Shown piece after piece: positions 5,627 through 5,807 of a stretch of 5,807 nucleotides of DNA. The DNA lies in assembly GCA_015486685.1 (NCBI GenBank), contig WFRC01000094.1, positions 1 to 5,807 on the forward strand, written 5' to 3'. How positions within the stretch are numbered: the stretch's first letter is position 1; each line of letters starts with the position of its first letter. A model generated the notes under the pieces. That model worked only from the letters and a program-made list of their open reading frames with translations, was not told where the DNA came from and ran no database searches. The position numbers and the translations under genes are program-made. Source of the stretch: Caldifarciminota bacterium. Its GTDB lineage: Bacteria; Hydrothermota; UBA3072; WFRC01.

Positions 5627-5807
5627 ATGAAAAAAGTTCTGATACTCTCGCAGCACGGTTGGCCCCCCCAAAGCAATGCACAGATCATCAGATTGGTCAA
5701 TCTTATAAAGCATCTGCCCGAACACGGATGGAAACCGATAGTGGTTGCAAGGGAAACAAAGAAATACGACGCGAAGGATCTCGAACTGGCGGAGGAGGTA
5801 CAAAGAA
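5627..5807 (+). CDS. GT-B glycosyltransferase (family 4-like), N-terminal part only
   Basis: Sixty codons are visible before the right edge; full proteins of this family are around 350-420 residues. The start MKKVLILSQHGWPPQSNAQI is the first strand and loop of a GT-B acceptor domain. It is followed by RLVNLIKHLPEHGWKPIVVA, the classic pattern of family 4-like enzymes (Pro-Pro loop, then an Arg-rich helix ending in L-x-x-x-G-W-x-x-x-V-V). Such cytoplasmic enzymes add a sugar from a nucleotide donor to a growing lipid-linked glycan. The catalytic and donor-binding half lies outside the window, so donor and linkage are unknown. The gene follows the GT-C-like gene on the same strand and has its own promoter and Shine-Dalgarno. 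Its base composition is closer to the left-edge epimerase (near 50% GC) than to the AT-rich middle. Confidence 0.82.
   Translation, partial: MKKVLILSQHGWPPQSNAQIIRLVNLIKHLPEHGWKPIVVARETKKYDAKDLELAEEVQR

Noticed and set aside
5479..5803. Minus-strand open frames of 71-73 codons across the end of the GT-C-like gene and the GT4-like start
   Set aside because: They are antisense to two supported plus-strand genes and to their promoter, with no recognisable content.

Overview
The window looks like a piece of an archaeal chromosome carrying a cell-surface glycan (exopolysaccharide or glycoprotein sugar) locus. The archaeal call rests on the promoters. Upstream of most genes there is an A-rich BRE-like stretch followed by a TATA box (TTTATATC, TTTATATG, TTAAATAT), centred about 25 bases before the start codon, which implies leaderless or nearly leaderless transcripts. 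No bacterial -35/-10 pairs were seen. A euryarchaeal or Thermoplasmatota-like host is possible, but the window cannot settle it.

Layout, left to right. (1) Bases 1-308, minus strand: a wrecked NAD-dependent sugar-nucleotide epimerase whose first ~30 codons are joined, out of frame, to its C-terminal half; it runs off the left edge. (2) A short divergent promoter region, about 309-384. (3) 385-1299, plus strand: a PAPS-dependent sulfotransferase gene, well preserved except for one in-frame amber codon at 832-834 where a tryptophan is expected. (4) 1294-2175, minus: a soluble alkaline-phosphatase/sulfatase-superfamily protein, converging on and overlapping the sulfotransferase end. (5) 2200-3453, minus: a 12-helix Wzx-type polysaccharide flippase. 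(6) 3454-3923: a 470-base stretch with no intact gene. It holds the flippase promoter, the decayed N-terminus of a second, diverged flippase (3676-3828, perhaps further), and a divergent pair of promoters. (7) 3924-5579, plus: a large polytopic membrane protein that looks like a GT-C glycosyltransferase. (8) 5627 to the right edge, plus: the start of a GT-B (family 4-like) glycosyltransferase.

Together the genes suggest a lipid-linked glycan that is built in the cytoplasm (epimerase, GT4), possibly sulfated (sulfotransferase), flipped (Wzx) and extended or transferred outside (GT-C). The sulfatase-like protein could trim or modify it. Three damaged genes in under 4 kb (epimerase, sulfotransferase, second flippase), together with a strong base-composition contrast (about 50% GC at the left edge, as low as about 20% locally in the flippase), point to a locus in rapid turnover, as expected for surface-antigen-like loci. 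The most interesting observations are the flippase remnant, the scrambled epimerase, the single amber in an otherwise clean sulfotransferase, and the uniform leaderless promoter geometry.
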